A model generated the notes under the pieces. That model was not told the origin of the DNA. It saw only the letters and a list, made by a program, of their open reading frames with translations, and did not search any database. Shown piece by piece: positions 19,532 to 28,226 of a DNA stretch of 64,000 nt (within the stretch, counting starts at the first letter, position 1; each line of letters opens with the position of its first letter). This stretch comes from an uncultured Granulosicoccus sp. Its GTDB lineage: Bacteria > Pseudomonadota > Gammaproteobacteria > Granulosicoccales > Granulosicoccaceae. The stretch covers positions 1 through 64,000 of the forward strand of contig CALDSR010000060.1 of the NCBI GenBank assembly GCA_937924505.1, in the 5' to 3' direction. The translations under genes were made by a program, and so were the position numbers.

Positions 19532-19810
19532 TTGCCTGCGCAAAACCTGATTCTCGTCATGTTGATCGGTGTCATATTTGGCGTCATCGCCGCGGTCGTT
19601 CAACGCGGACGTGGCGGCCTGTTCATCGTCAATATGTTGCTCGGCGTCATTGGAGCGTCACTCGGTGCGCTGCTCCCTATCCTGCTTGATCCGTCGGCAA
19701 AGGTTGAGGCTCAATCCCTCGATTATCTATTGCGCGCCCTCGTTGGCTCGTTTCTACTGGTACTACTCGCTGGCCTGTTTCGCTCATCAAAACCGCGCAG
19801 ACTGGATTGA
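19532..19810 (+). CDS. Small GlsB/YeaQ-like membrane protein
   Basis: A 92-aa hydrophobic protein with three predicted TM helices (about 5-22, 30-50 and 66-84) and a basic C-terminal end (RSSKPRRLD). It resembles the GlsB/YeaQ/YmgE 'transglycosylase-associated' family of small stress membrane proteins, whose biochemical role is unclear. The TTG start at 19532 is favoured by GGAGAAG eight nt upstream; the next ATG (19559) would cut into the first helix. Confidence 0.7.
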   Translation: MPAQNLILVMLIGVIFGVIAAVVQRGRGGLFIVNMLLGVIGASLGALLPILLDPSAKVEAQSLDYLLRALVGSFLLVLLAGLFRSSKPRRLD

Positions 19811-19840
19811 ACATCAGCCACTCACTACTGGAGGTTACGC

Positions 19841-20626
19841 ATGGACATTGACGGCAACTTCGACTTTATCGAACTCAGGCAGGATGGCGGCGTTGTCTGG
19901 ATCACGCTGAATCGGCCCGACAAACTCAATGCGTTTACCGCCGCGATGCATGCAGAGCTACAAGAAATTCTTTCGCGAGTTCAGACAGCAGATGACGTTC
20001 GTTGTCTGGTAATCAGTGGCAACGGTCGCGGTTTTTGCGCCGGCCAGGATCTCGCCGATCTTGATATGAGTGCTCTGGGTAACGTCGTCGAAGAACATTA
20101 CAACCCACTGATTCGTACACTGACCAATTTGAACATGCCAGTGATTGCCAGCGTCAACGGTGTCGCTGCTGGCGCTGGCGCTAATATGGCACTGGCCTGC
20201 GATATCGTGCTGGCAGCGCGTTCGGCAAAATTCATCCAGTCTTTTAATCAATTGGGTCTCGTACCAGACGGTGGAGGAACCTGGACCCTTCCGCGTTTGA
20301 TCGGACTTGCGAAAGCCACCGCGATAACCCTCACGGGCGAACCCGTTGTGGCCGAAACTGCCGAAGCATGGGGCATGATCTACAAGGCGGTTGATGATGA
20401 ACAACTACACACAGTCACAGCCGATTTGGCTCATCGCCTGGCTATCTCCCCGACCGTCGGGCTCGCCTTTACCAAGCAGTTGCTCAGGCTATCCATGACA
20501 CGCACCATGGACGAGCAACTCGATCTTGAGCGTGACTACCAAAAAGCCGCCAGCCACACTGAAGATTTCAGTGAGGGGGTCGATGCCTTTCTGGCCAAGC
20601 GTCCACCTGAGTTCACAGGAAAGTAG
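19841..20626 (+). CDS. Enoyl-CoA hydratase/isomerase, PaaG-like
   Basis: A 261-aa crotonase-fold enzyme. The oxyanion-hole segment GRGFCAGQDL (residues 62-71) and the second one around GVAAGAGANMALACD are intact. Asp143 in LVPDGGGTWTLPR corresponds to the catalytic Asp of PaaG, so the best guess is a 1,2-epoxyphenylacetyl-CoA isomerase or a delta-3,delta-2-enoyl-CoA isomerase. No other paa genes are in the window, so a phenylacetate role is not supported by context. An AGGAGGT-like ribosome-binding site (GGAGG, 7 nt) precedes the ATG. Confidence 0.86.
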   Translation: MDIDGNFDFIELRQDGGVVWITLNRPDKLNAFTAAMHAELQEILSRVQTADDVRCLVISGNGRGFCAGQDLADLDMSALGNVVEEHYNPLIRTLTNLNMPVIASVNGVAAGAGANMALACDIVLAARSAKFIQSFNQLGLVPDGGGTWTLPRLIGLAKATAITLTGEPVVAETAEAWGMIYKAVDDEQLHTVTADLAHRLAISPTVGLAFTKQLLRLSMTRTMDEQLDLERDYQKAASHTEDFSEGVDAFLAKRPPEFTGK

Positions 20627-20786
20627 GTTTCCGAGTGCAAGACCAAACCTGATTCACACAACTTGTGACCAATTCGGCGTAGTGAAGTCGCGTCGACTAT
20701 CTTAAACGTCGGTCCGGTGCCATTGTGCACGGCCCAAGGGGCCAATTCCACCCTACTATTCAGCCATAAGCAGTGCGGAGAAAACC

Positions 20787-21497
20787 ATGGCCGACCAAGA
20801 CGATTTTGACGAGGAAGAAGAAATCATCCTTAGTGATCTCAATGATGATGAGCTCACGGAGCAGATGCATGATGACCTCTATAACGGCCTGAACGAAGAA
20901 ATCGCCGAGGGCACCAATATTCTCCTGGAGCGTGGCTGGGGGCCAGATCGGGTTCTAAACGATGCGCTTGTAGAGGGAATGCGTATCGTCGGTATAGATT
21001 TCCGCGATGGCATCCTGTTCGTGCCCGAAGTCTTGATGGCGGCTAATGCGATGAAAGCCGGGATGGCAATCTTGCGCCCATTACTGGCTGAGACTGGCGC
21101 CGAATCAGTCGGCAAGGTGGTCATAGGTACTGTCAAAGGTGACATTCATGACATCGGCAAAAATCTGGTCGGCATGATGCTCGAAGGTGCCGGATTTGAA
21201 GTGATCGATCTCGGTATCAACAATCCGGTCGAGGACTACCTGGCCGCGCTGGAAGAACACAAACCGGACATCCTTGGCATGTCTGCGCTTCTGACCACAA
21301 CCATGCCGTACATGAAAGTCGTCATTGATACCTTGAAAGAACAAGGCATGCGCGACGATTTCATCGTGCTCGTTGGCGGTGCACCGCTAAACGAAGAGTT
21401 CGGCGAAGCGGTTGGAGCCGATGCCTATTGCCGCGATGCAGCGGTAGCCGTTGAGACGGCCAAGTCCTTGGTGGCAGAACGCCGCAAGGCGAGTTGA
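20787..21497 (+). CDS. Methyltransferase corrinoid protein (MtbC/MttC type) with acidic N-terminus
   Basis: A 236-aa cobalamin-binding shuttle protein expected to accept a methyl group from the MttB-family methyltransferase and pass it to tetrahydrofolate. An N-terminal helical cap domain (about 30-110) precedes a Rossmann B12 domain with the base-off motif GDIHDIGKN (Asp119, His121, Gly124) and a GMSALLTTT segment. Residues 1-30 are unusual: 15 are Asp or Glu and none is Lys or Arg. GGAG lies 6 nt before the ATG. It heads a tightly spaced operon through the corrinoid activator gene. Confidence 0.93.
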   Translation: MADQDDFDEEEEIILSDLNDDELTEQMHDDLYNGLNEEIAEGTNILLERGWGPDRVLNDALVEGMRIVGIDFRDGILFVPEVLMAANAMKAGMAILRPLLAETGAESVGKVVIGTVKGDIHDIGKNLVGMMLEGAGFEVIDLGINNPVEDYLAALEEHKPDILGMSALLTTTMPYMKVVIDTLKEQGMRDDFIVLVGGAPLNEEFGEAVGADAYCRDAAVAVETAKSLVAERRKAS

Positions 21498-21503
21498 GAG
21501 TGA

Positions 21504-22112
21504 ATGGTGAGCAAGACCACGCTGGTCATTGCCTGCGGTGCCATTGCTCACGAGCTTGTCGCGGTACTCAAGGCCAGTGCCTGGGATCATGTCACCATTC
21601 AATGTCTGCCCGCTGAATGGCATAACACGCCAGAACACATCGCGCCCGGCGTAGAAAAGAAAATCAGGGAAAACAAGGATGTCTTTGACCGCATCCTTAT
21701 AGCCTACGGCGATTGCGGTACCGGCGGTGTTCTCGATGAAGTTATTAAACGTCATGATATTCAACGACTCCCGGGCAACCACTGTTACGACTTCTTTACC
21801 GGCCTTGAGAGTTTCGCCGCACTCGCCGAACAAGAACTCGGGACTTTTTATCTGACGGACTATCTGGCCGCACATTTTGACCGACTTATCCTCGATGGAC
21901 TTGGCATAAGGTCGCATCCGGAACTGCGGGACATGTATTTTGCCCACTACACTCGCCTCGTCTATCTCGCTCAATCACCAACGCCACAATTGATCGATAA
22001 AGCTGGAGCCGCTGCCGATACGCTTGGTCTTCGTTTTGAATTGCAGGAAACGGGACTCAAGCCTTTCGCTGATTCCTTGCGATCGATCAAAGTACATGTC
22101 CAGTCAGAGTGA
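21504..22112 (+). CDS. DUF1638 family protein of the corrinoid methyltransferase cluster
   Basis: A 202-aa soluble protein without recognised catalytic motif, resembling the DUF1638 family. Four cysteines fall in conserved-looking settings: Cys11 (IACGAIAHEL), Cys34, Cys71 (AYGDCGTGG) and Cys94 (GNHCYDFF), with His16 and Glu17 near the first. This suggests metal or corrinoid binding, but that is inference. It follows the corrinoid protein gene by 6 nt and so is co-expressed with it. A role in corrinoid loading, demethylation or methyl transfer is possible; function unknown. Confidence 0.75.
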   Translation: MVSKTTLVIACGAIAHELVAVLKASAWDHVTIQCLPAEWHNTPEHIAPGVEKKIRENKDVFDRILIAYGDCGTGGVLDEVIKRHDIQRLPGNHCYDFFTGLESFAALAEQELGTFYLTDYLAAHFDRLILDGLGIRSHPELRDMYFAHYTRLVYLAQSPTPQLIDKAGAAADTLGLRFELQETGLKPFADSLRSIKVHVQSE

Positions 22113-22148
22113 AACTTACTGGATTTTCATGACAGGTAAATTCAAATC

Positions 22149-22463
22149 ATGGCAGAACTGATCAAGATTTACTGGCGGGACATTCCGTCTCAGGTCACCG
22201 CTAAAATGGGACGCAAGACCGCCAAGGTCATGTTGCCTGCCCGTTTTCAGGAAGGGATCGATCGAGCGGCCATGCGCGCCGGTAAAGGTTCGAGCGATGC
22301 CTATATGGAAGACTGGCGTCGAGTACGAACCGCTTGTAGCAATGACTTGCAAAAAGAAGCTGATGATGCGGCAGCTGAACTGATAGAACAGTTCGATGAG
22401 GTATACCTTGAAGCAGTAGTCAAGGCAAAAGGTGTTGCCGAAAATGCCAAGCTTGATCGCTAA
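22149..22463 (+). CDS. Small protein of the 'virulence factor' family (PF13769-like)
   Basis: A 104-aa soluble protein starting MAELIKIYWRDIPSQV, with a basic patch GRKTAKVMLP and a helical acidic C-terminus. It looks like the small family named Virulence_fact in Pfam, a name that says little about function. The position between DUF1638 and MetV/MetF genes points to an accessory role in corrinoid/C1 chemistry, not virulence. No catalytic residues can be named. Confidence 0.65.
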   Translation: MAELIKIYWRDIPSQVTAKMGRKTAKVMLPARFQEGIDRAAMRAGKGSSDAYMEDWRRVRTACSNDLQKEADDAAAELIEQFDEVYLEAVVKAKGVAENAKLDR

Positions 22464-22482
22464 GCAGATGAGCGCTTAAGCC

Positions 22483-22959
22483 ATGTACACCGTGCGAAAA
22501 TGGTGTGTCAGCCACGCAAAGTTGATGGAAACGACTTATGCGCTTGTTGAAAAGGCGCTTGTTTTTATGGCACCTGTGTTTCGACGTATCGGCTACGCAC
22601 GGCTGGAAGCGCCAGTTGCCGCTGTCGAGAAAGTCGTCAAGGGCGCACTGTTCGACTGTCAGATGTGCGGGCAATGTGCGCTCAGCAGCACCGGTATGTC
22701 ATGTCCGATGAATTGCCCCAAGTCAATTCGCAATGGCCCCTGCGGCGGCGTACGCGATGACGGTATGTGTGAAGTCAAGCCGCAAATGCGCTGTGTCTGG
22801 GTTGAAGCCTGGCGCGGGGCTGCGACGATGAAAGACGGACACGCCATTCATACCGTCCAATTTGCAGTTGATCATCGACTCAAGGGACGTTCATCCTGGC
22901 TCGCGGTTGTGCAAGAAAAAACCACATCCGGTGCTGATGATAGTTCGGAGGCAAATTGA
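22483..22959 (+). CDS. MetV-like cysteine-rich partner of methylene-THF reductase
   Basis: A 158-aa protein with the MTHFR C-terminal-type domain known from MetV, the small subunit of acetogen MetVF. Eight Cys residues lie in a compact region (59, 62, 65, 74, 78, 87, 96, 104), beginning CQMCGQC and continuing SCPMNCPK and GPCGG, so it probably binds Fe-S or zinc. About 55 N-terminal residues are helical. Its stop codon abuts the metF start codon (TGAATG), which supports a stoichiometric pair. Confidence 0.82.
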   Translation: MYTVRKWCVSHAKLMETTYALVEKALVFMAPVFRRIGYARLEAPVAAVEKVVKGALFDCQMCGQCALSSTGMSCPMNCPKSIRNGPCGGVRDDGMCEVKPQMRCVWVEAWRGAATMKDGHAIHTVQFAVDHRLKGRSSWLAVVQEKTTSGADDSSEAN

Positions 22960-23991
22960 ATGTATTCGGATGAACCCGTTCCGGGCTATCCCCTGCCGAT
23001 CAGGGATGGGCACAGTTCACCGGGGCGCCTTGAAAGGATCCTGCGCGATGGGCATTTTGCAGTAACCAGCGAATTGGCACCGCCAGATAGCGCCGACCCG
23101 AACGCGGTCTACCAGCGAGCCGAACTCTTTGACGGCTACGTCGACGCCATTAATGCCACTGATGGCAGTGGCGCGCACTGCCATATGGGAAGCCTTGCAG
23201 TCTGTGCCTTGCTGACTCGCCTCGGGTATTCGCTGATTCAACAAATTTCCTGCCGCGACAAGAATCGCATCGCCATTCAGGGCGACATCCTTGGGGGTGC
23301 TGCCATGGGCGTTGCCAACATGCTGTGTCTTTCAGGCGATGGCGTACAAACCGGTGACCACCCTGAAGCGAAACCCGTATTCGATCTTGACTGCATGTCA
23401 TTATTGGAAATCGCGACCATGATGCGTGATCAATCCAAGTTTCAAAGCGGTCGTAAACTTGACTCACCACCGCATGTCTTTCTGGGTGCGGCAGCCAACC
23501 CGTTTGTCGCACCGTTTGATTATCGCCCACACCGTCTGGCGAAAAAAGCCGCTGCAGGTGCTCAGTTTATCCAAACCCAATACTGCTATGACGTGGCGCG
23601 ATTAAAGACTTATATGCAGGTCGCCGGGGATCTTGGCTTGCACGAAAAACTATTCATGTTGATTGGTGTCGGGCCGCTGGCATCCGCCCGTACCGCAAAC
23701 TGGATGCGTAATAACGTCCCTGGTGTCCATATTCCAGATGCGATTATCAAACGTCTTGAAGGCGCTGATGATCAAAAAGCTGAAGGGGTCAGCCTTTGTG
23801 TTGAACTGATTCAACAAATACAGGAAATCGAAGGCGTAAACGGCGTTCACATAATGGCTTACAAGCAGGAACACAACGTTCCTGAAATCGTGCGACGTTC
23901 AGGTATTCTGGGCGATCGCGTTCCGTGGCACCCCAAACAATATCCGGGTGATGCCAACGTTCAGCAACAGATGGATAAATATAATGACTGA
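22960..23991 (+). CDS. metF: Methylenetetrahydrofolate reductase (MetF family)
   Basis: A 343-aa TIM-barrel flavoprotein family member interconverting 5,10-methylene-THF and 5-methyl-THF. Recognisable segments are SELAPPDSADP near the start, VDAINATDGSG, DGVQTGDHPEAKPVFDLD, FIQTQYCYD and the C-terminal GVNGVHIMAYKQE. In this cluster it probably works in the oxidative direction, turning methyl groups from amines into methylene-THF. A GGAGG ribosome-binding site 8 nt upstream decides the start. It overlaps the next gene by 8 nt. Confidence 0.9.
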   Translation: MYSDEPVPGYPLPIRDGHSSPGRLERILRDGHFAVTSELAPPDSADPNAVYQRAELFDGYVDAINATDGSGAHCHMGSLAVCALLTRLGYSLIQQISCRDKNRIAIQGDILGGAAMGVANMLCLSGDGVQTGDHPEAKPVFDLDCMSLLEIATMMRDQSKFQSGRKLDSPPHVFLGAAANPFVAPFDYRPHRLAKKAAAGAQFIQTQYCYDVARLKTYMQVAGDLGLHEKLFMLIGVGPLASARTANWMRNNVPGVHIPDAIIKRLEGADDQKAEGVSLCVELIQQIQEIEGVNGVHIMAYKQEHNVPEIVRRSGILGDRVPWHPKQYPGDANVQQQMDKYND

Positions 23992-24883
23992 TACGGTCAT
24001 CAGTTCGGCAACCCGTGAACACACCATCGGCGATGATCATGCATTCACCATCATCGGCGAACGCATAAACCCGACTGGTCGCAAGATACTCGCTGAGGAA
24101 ATGAAAGCAGGTGATTTTTCACGCGTTGAGGCAGACGCATTGGCACAGGTCGCCGCTGGTGCGCAAATGCTGGATGTCAATGCAGGCATACCGCTTGCCG
24201 ACGAACCTGCACTACTCGCACAGTCAATAAAACTGGTGCAATCGATCACCGATGTTCCCTTGTCCATTGATTCGTCGATCATCGAAGCACTGGAAGCCGG
24301 GCTTGCTGTTTACGAAGGCAAGGCACTGGTCAATTCGGTCACCGGTGAAGACGAAGTTCTCGAGCGCGTCTTGCCACTGGTCGCAAAGTACGGCGCCGCT
24401 GTCGTTGCCATATCCAATGATGAAACCGGCATTTCTGAGGACCCTGATGAGCGCTTCAAAGTTGCAAAAAAGATCGTCGAACGTGCCAGCGATTTTGGCA
24501 TCCCGGCATCGGATGTGGTCATCGACCCCTTGGTCATGCCAATTGGTGCAATGCGTTATGCGGGTCGACAGGTATTCGATATTCTCGGTCGCATTCGACG
24601 CGAGCTCGGTTGCAACACGACCTGCGGTGCCTCGAATATCAGCTTCGGCTTACCTGAACGAAACGGTATCAATGGTGCATTCTTGTCGATGGCGATCAGT
24701 TCTGGCATGACATCAGCAATCACTAATCCTTGCCATGAAGAGGTCATGCGATCTGTCATGGCCGCTGATGTACTGATGGGCAACGACCCGGATTGCCTTG
24801 CCTGGATTAGAAAATATCGCGCCCCACCCGCAGAGGGCGAGGGTCGCGCCCGACGCAGCAGTCGACGCCGACGCAGCAGCTGA
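23984..24883 (+). CDS. Methyltetrahydrofolate:corrinoid methyltransferase with basic C-terminal tail
   Basis: A 299-aa TIM-barrel enzyme of the pterin-binding (DHPS/MeTr/AcsE) family. Signatures are TIIGERINPTGRK (folate-site start), MLDVNAGIP, LSIDSSI, LVNSVTGED, DPLVMPIG and the CGASNISFGLPERN loop. It should move methyl groups between the corrinoid protein and THF. The ATG at 23984 overlaps the metF stop by 8 nt; an in-frame ATG further upstream lies inside metF. The last 13 residues (GRARRSSRRRRSS) contain seven Arg, an odd extension for the fold. Confidence 0.92.
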   Translation: MTDTVISSATREHTIGDDHAFTIIGERINPTGRKILAEEMKAGDFSRVEADALAQVAAGAQMLDVNAGIPLADEPALLAQSIKLVQSITDVPLSIDSSIIEALEAGLAVYEGKALVNSVTGEDEVLERVLPLVAKYGAAVVAISNDETGISEDPDERFKVAKKIVERASDFGIPASDVVIDPLVMPIGAMRYAGRQVFDILGRIRRELGCNTTCGASNISFGLPERNGINGAFLSMAISSGMTSAITNPCHEEVMRSVMAADVLMGNDPDCLAWIRKYRAPPAEGEGRARRSSRRRRSS

Positions 24884-24902
24884 ATAGAACCGCAAGACAA
24901 CC

Positions 24903-26921
24903 ATGACTGACAACGCAGCAGAGACAGTACTTGCCAAAGTTGTATTCACTCCCAGTGGCAAGCATGGGGAATTTATCGTTGGCACCAATTTGCTTGATGC
25001 CGCAAGAGAACTCGGCGTTGATCTCGATTCGGTTTGCGGCGGCCGCGGACTGTGTGGCCGTTGTCAGGTACTGACACCCTTTGGTGAATTTCCCAAACAC
25101 AAGATAAATTCACTTGACAGCCATTTAAGCGACGGCACCAAAGCCGAAGCTCGTTATCAACGTATCAATGGTGAGTTTATCGACGGACGCCGCCTCGGAT
25201 GCCAGGCAAAGATTCTGGGTGATCTGGTCGTCGATGTACCGCCAGACTCACAAGTACATCGTCAAATCATTCGTAAAGCCGTCGACCATGTGCAAATAAC
25301 GTTGGACCCTGCCGTCAGATTGCATGTCGTCAAGGTCGCAGAGCCGGACATGCACGACCCGTCCGGTGACCTCAGACGCTTGAAGGACGCCCTGCTTCGC
25401 GAATGGCAGCTTGATAAGCTGACGGCGAGTTTGCCGATCATGAAAGCCTTGCAACCATCCTTGCGCGAGGGTGAGTGGCAAGTCACCGTGGCGGTCTATG
25501 ATGAACGCGAAATTCTGGGTGTATGGCCCGGTTTCAAAGAGACTATCTACGGACTCGCGGTTGATGTTGGCTCAACGACCATCGCCGGGCACCTTTGCGA
25601 TCTGTCGACCGGCAAGGTTATCGCCAGTAGCGGCATCATGAACCCACAGATTCGGTTTGGTGAAGATCTGATGAGTCGGGTCTCCTACGTCATGATGAAC
25701 CCCGGTGGCGAAGAGGCAATGACCGAGGCGGTACAAGCAGCTATCAACACCTTGATTGGCGATGTTGCCGGGGAAATGGACATCGAAGCAACTGACATCC
25801 TCGAATTGACCTTTGTTGCCAACCCTGTGATGCATCATCTTTTGCTCGGCATCAACCCGGTTGAACTCGGTGGAGCGCCATTTGCTCTGGCCACAGATGA
25901 ATCTCTTGCAATCAATGCACGGGATATCGGCATGCACGCTCACCCTCTGGCCAAAGCTTATCTCTTGCCCTGCGTAGCCGGTCATGTCGGTGCGGATACA
26001 GCCGGCGTTGTGTTAGCCGAACAACCTGGCAAGCTTGATGACATCACCTTGCTGGTGGATGTCGGAACCAATGCCGAAATTGTGTTGGGTAACAGTCAAC
26101 GTCTGCTGGCCTGTTCAAGCCCGACGGGGCCTGCCTTTGAAGGCGCTCAGATCAGCGGTGGTCAACGCGCGGCACCTGGCGCTATTGAACGCGTTCGCAT
26201 CGATCCGGACACATTGGAACCGCGCTTTAGTGTGATTGGTTCCGACACCTGGTCCAATGAAGAGGCTTTTGCGGCGGATACCGCCGCTACCGGCGTCACC
26301 GGTATCTGCGGTTCCGGCATCATTGAAGTTGTTGCCGAAATGTTCCTCGCAGGAATTATCGATGCTGACGGTGTCGTACAAGGTGAACTCGCAGCAAGGT
26401 CACCGCGCCTTGTGGCCGATGATCGCACCTTCTCGTATGTCTTGCATCAAGGTGATGTCAACATTCGCATTACGCAAAACGACGTTCGACAAATTCAATT
26501 GGCAAAAGCGGCCTTGTATGCTGGCGTTCGTCTCTTAATGGACCGACTCGAAATCGACAAGGTGCAGCGCATTCGACTTGCCGGTGCATTCGGCAGTCAT
26601 ATTGATGTCAAATATGCGATGGTGCTTGGCCTTATCCCTGACTGCAATCTCGATGCAGTCAGTTCAGCTGGAAACGCCGCTGGCACCGGTGCACGTATCG
26701 CGCTGCTCGACAAGTCATCTCGACAACAGATAGAAGCAACCGTGCGTAACATCGAAAAAGTAGAGACGGCAGTCGAACCGCAATTTCAAGCTCACTTTGT
26801 CGAGGCTATGGCGTTCCCGCACAAGATCGCGGCCTTTCCAGAGCTCGCCAAGGTCGTCAACCTGCCTACGCCGATGGCTCCCAAGGCCGCACGACGAAGA
26901 CGGCGCAAGCGTCCAGACTGA
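24903..26921 (+). CDS. Reductive activator of corrinoid protein (RACo, ASKHA/2Fe-2S)
   Basis: A 672-aa protein that uses ATP to re-reduce inactive Co(II) corrinoid to Co(I). An N-terminal plant-type 2Fe-2S ferredoxin domain has ligands Cys45, Cys51, Cys54 (CGGRGLCGRC) and probably Cys100. A linker domain leads to a C-terminal ASKHA ATPase (DUF4445), seen as LAVDVGSTTIAGHL, LLVDVGTNAEIVLG, GICGSGIIEVVAEM and RIRLAGAFGSHID. The end KAARRRRRKRPD is strongly basic. It is the last gene of the left corrinoid operon, 19 nt after the methyltransferase. Confidence 0.93.
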   Translation: MTDNAAETVLAKVVFTPSGKHGEFIVGTNLLDAARELGVDLDSVCGGRGLCGRCQVLTPFGEFPKHKINSLDSHLSDGTKAEARYQRINGEFIDGRRLGCQAKILGDLVVDVPPDSQVHRQIIRKAVDHVQITLDPAVRLHVVKVAEPDMHDPSGDLRRLKDALLREWQLDKLTASLPIMKALQPSLREGEWQVTVAVYDEREILGVWPGFKETIYGLAVDVGSTTIAGHLCDLSTGKVIASSGIMNPQIRFGEDLMSRVSYVMMNPGGEEAMTEAVQAAINTLIGDVAGEMDIEATDILELTFVANPVMHHLLLGINPVELGGAPFALATDESLAINARDIGMHAHPLAKAYLLPCVAGHVGADTAGVVLAEQPGKLDDITLLVDVGTNAEIVLGNSQRLLACSSPTGPAFEGAQISGGQRAAPGAIERVRIDPDTLEPRFSVIGSDTWSNEEAFAADTAATGVTGICGSGIIEVVAEMFLAGIIDADGVVQGELAARSPRLVADDRTFSYVLHQGDVNIRITQNDVRQIQLAKAALYAGVRLLMDRLEIDKVQRIRLAGAFGSHIDVKYAMVLGLIPDCNLDAVSSAGNAAGTGARIALLDKSSRQQIEATVRNIEKVETAVEPQFQAHFVEAMAFPHKIAAFPELAKVVNLPTPMAPKAARRRRRKRPD

Positions 26922-27065
26922 TACGGGTCACAAAAAAGCACGAGCGTAACGCACCACGGTATTCAGCGGTCGATTCAGTAAAACAAATGTGCCGGGGATC
27001 GACTAATTTGACATAGGAATGATATAAATGCCCTTGTTGGTCTAAACAGCACAGAGGAATCATTC

Positions 27066-28148
27066 ATGACACACAAGCACCGCGCGCCTATCAGTCGCCG
27101 TCGTTTTCTGGCAAGCACCGCTGCGGTAGGCGCTGCCGTAGGCATATCACTGAAGTTACCCAAGGGTGCCTTCGCCGCTGGCGGCAAGGTCAACTTCTAC
27201 AACTGGGACACCTATATTGGTGAAACCACTATCGAGGATTTCGAGAAGGAGTCAGGCATCGAAGTCCAGTACGACCTGTTTGCAGACAACGATGAATTGT
27301 TTGCCAAGATGCGCGGTGGTAACCCTGGCTATGATCTGATCGTGCCAACCAACGACTACATTGAACGCATGTTGGTTGCAGATATGTTATTGCCACTGGA
27401 TCATTCAAAGATTCCAAACATGGCCAATATTGATCCTAACTTCCTGGATCCAGCATTCGACCCAGGTCGCAAGTACAGTTTGCCTTACATGTGGGGAACC
27501 ATTGGCATTGGTTATCGCAAATCCGCTGTTGATGGCGTGCCGGATTCCTGGGCCGATGTGTTGACATCCGACAAGTACGCCGGCCGTATTGCACTGATGA
27601 GCGAACCGCAGACAGTTATGCAAATGGCCTTGAAAGCGATGGGCAAATCACTCAATGACTGGAGCGATGAAAACATCGCTGCCGCTGAGCAGATGATCAA
27701 GGATCAAAAAGATCGCATCGTTGCGTTCGCACCGGACAATGGTCAGGACTTGTTGCTCGCTGGCGAAGTTGATCTCGCCATGGAATGGAATGGCGACATT
27801 CTGCAAGCCATGGACGAAGATGATGACATCGGTTATATCGTACCCAAAGAAGGTGGTTTGCTTTGGGAAGATGCGCTGTGCATTCCTAAAGGCGGGCAGA
27901 ACTTCGAAAATGCCCATGTGTTGATCAACTACATCCTGGACGGACAAGTCGGCGCTGATATCGCCGATTACGTTTACTACGCAACACCAAACAAGGCTGC
28001 CAAGGAACTGATGAGTGCAGAGTACACCGAAAACCCTGCGATATTCCCGCCGGACTCAACCACTGCCATCAGCGAAGTATCCATCTATCCTGGCCAGGAA
28101 GTAACTCAAAAAATTGACGAAGCCTGGACTCGCATCAAGGCCAGCTAA
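27066..28148 (+). CDS. Polyamine ABC transporter substrate-binding protein (PotD/PotF-like)
   Basis: A 360-aa periplasmic binding protein. A twin-arginine signal (SRRRFLAS) precedes a hydrophobic stretch and an Ala-x-Ala cleavage near residue 38. The mature part has PotD/PotF-like features: NFYNWDTYIGE, NDELFAKMRGG, YDLIVPTNDYIERM and WNGD. A GAGGAATC ribosome-binding site lies just before the ATG. The preceding 144-nt gap (26922-27065) has no gene and no clear terminator. It starts an operon of three further importer genes and puuA/puuB, so putrescine or a related amine is the likely cargo. Confidence 0.92.
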   Translation: MTHKHRAPISRRRFLASTAAVGAAVGISLKLPKGAFAAGGKVNFYNWDTYIGETTIEDFEKESGIEVQYDLFADNDELFAKMRGGNPGYDLIVPTNDYIERMLVADMLLPLDHSKIPNMANIDPNFLDPAFDPGRKYSLPYMWGTIGIGYRKSAVDGVPDSWADVLTSDKYAGRIALMSEPQTVMQMALKAMGKSLNDWSDENIAAAEQMIKDQKDRIVAFAPDNGQDLLLAGEVDLAMEWNGDILQAMDEDDDIGYIVPKEGGLLWEDALCIPKGGQNFENAHVLINYILDGQVGADIADYVYYATPNKAAKELMSAEYTENPAIFPPDSTTAISEVSIYPGQEVTQKIDEAWTRIKAS

Positions 28149-28226
28149 CTATCGTATTGATTGTTTCAACTCTTTGCATCGCTTGTTTATCTCTTCGACA
28201 AGCGGTGCTTTTGAGAACCTATTGCA

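Noticed and set aside
20627..20786. Possible cobalamin or other riboswitch before the corrinoid operon
   Set aside because: I looked for B12-box-like and other conserved riboswitch cores and saw only a small GGCCC-AAG-GGGCC hairpin (20731-20743); a covariance-model search would settle it.
27008..27028. TTGACA followed by TATAAA upstream of the polyamine importer
   Set aside because: The spacing is only about 9 nt, far from the 16-18 nt needed for a sigma70 promoter.
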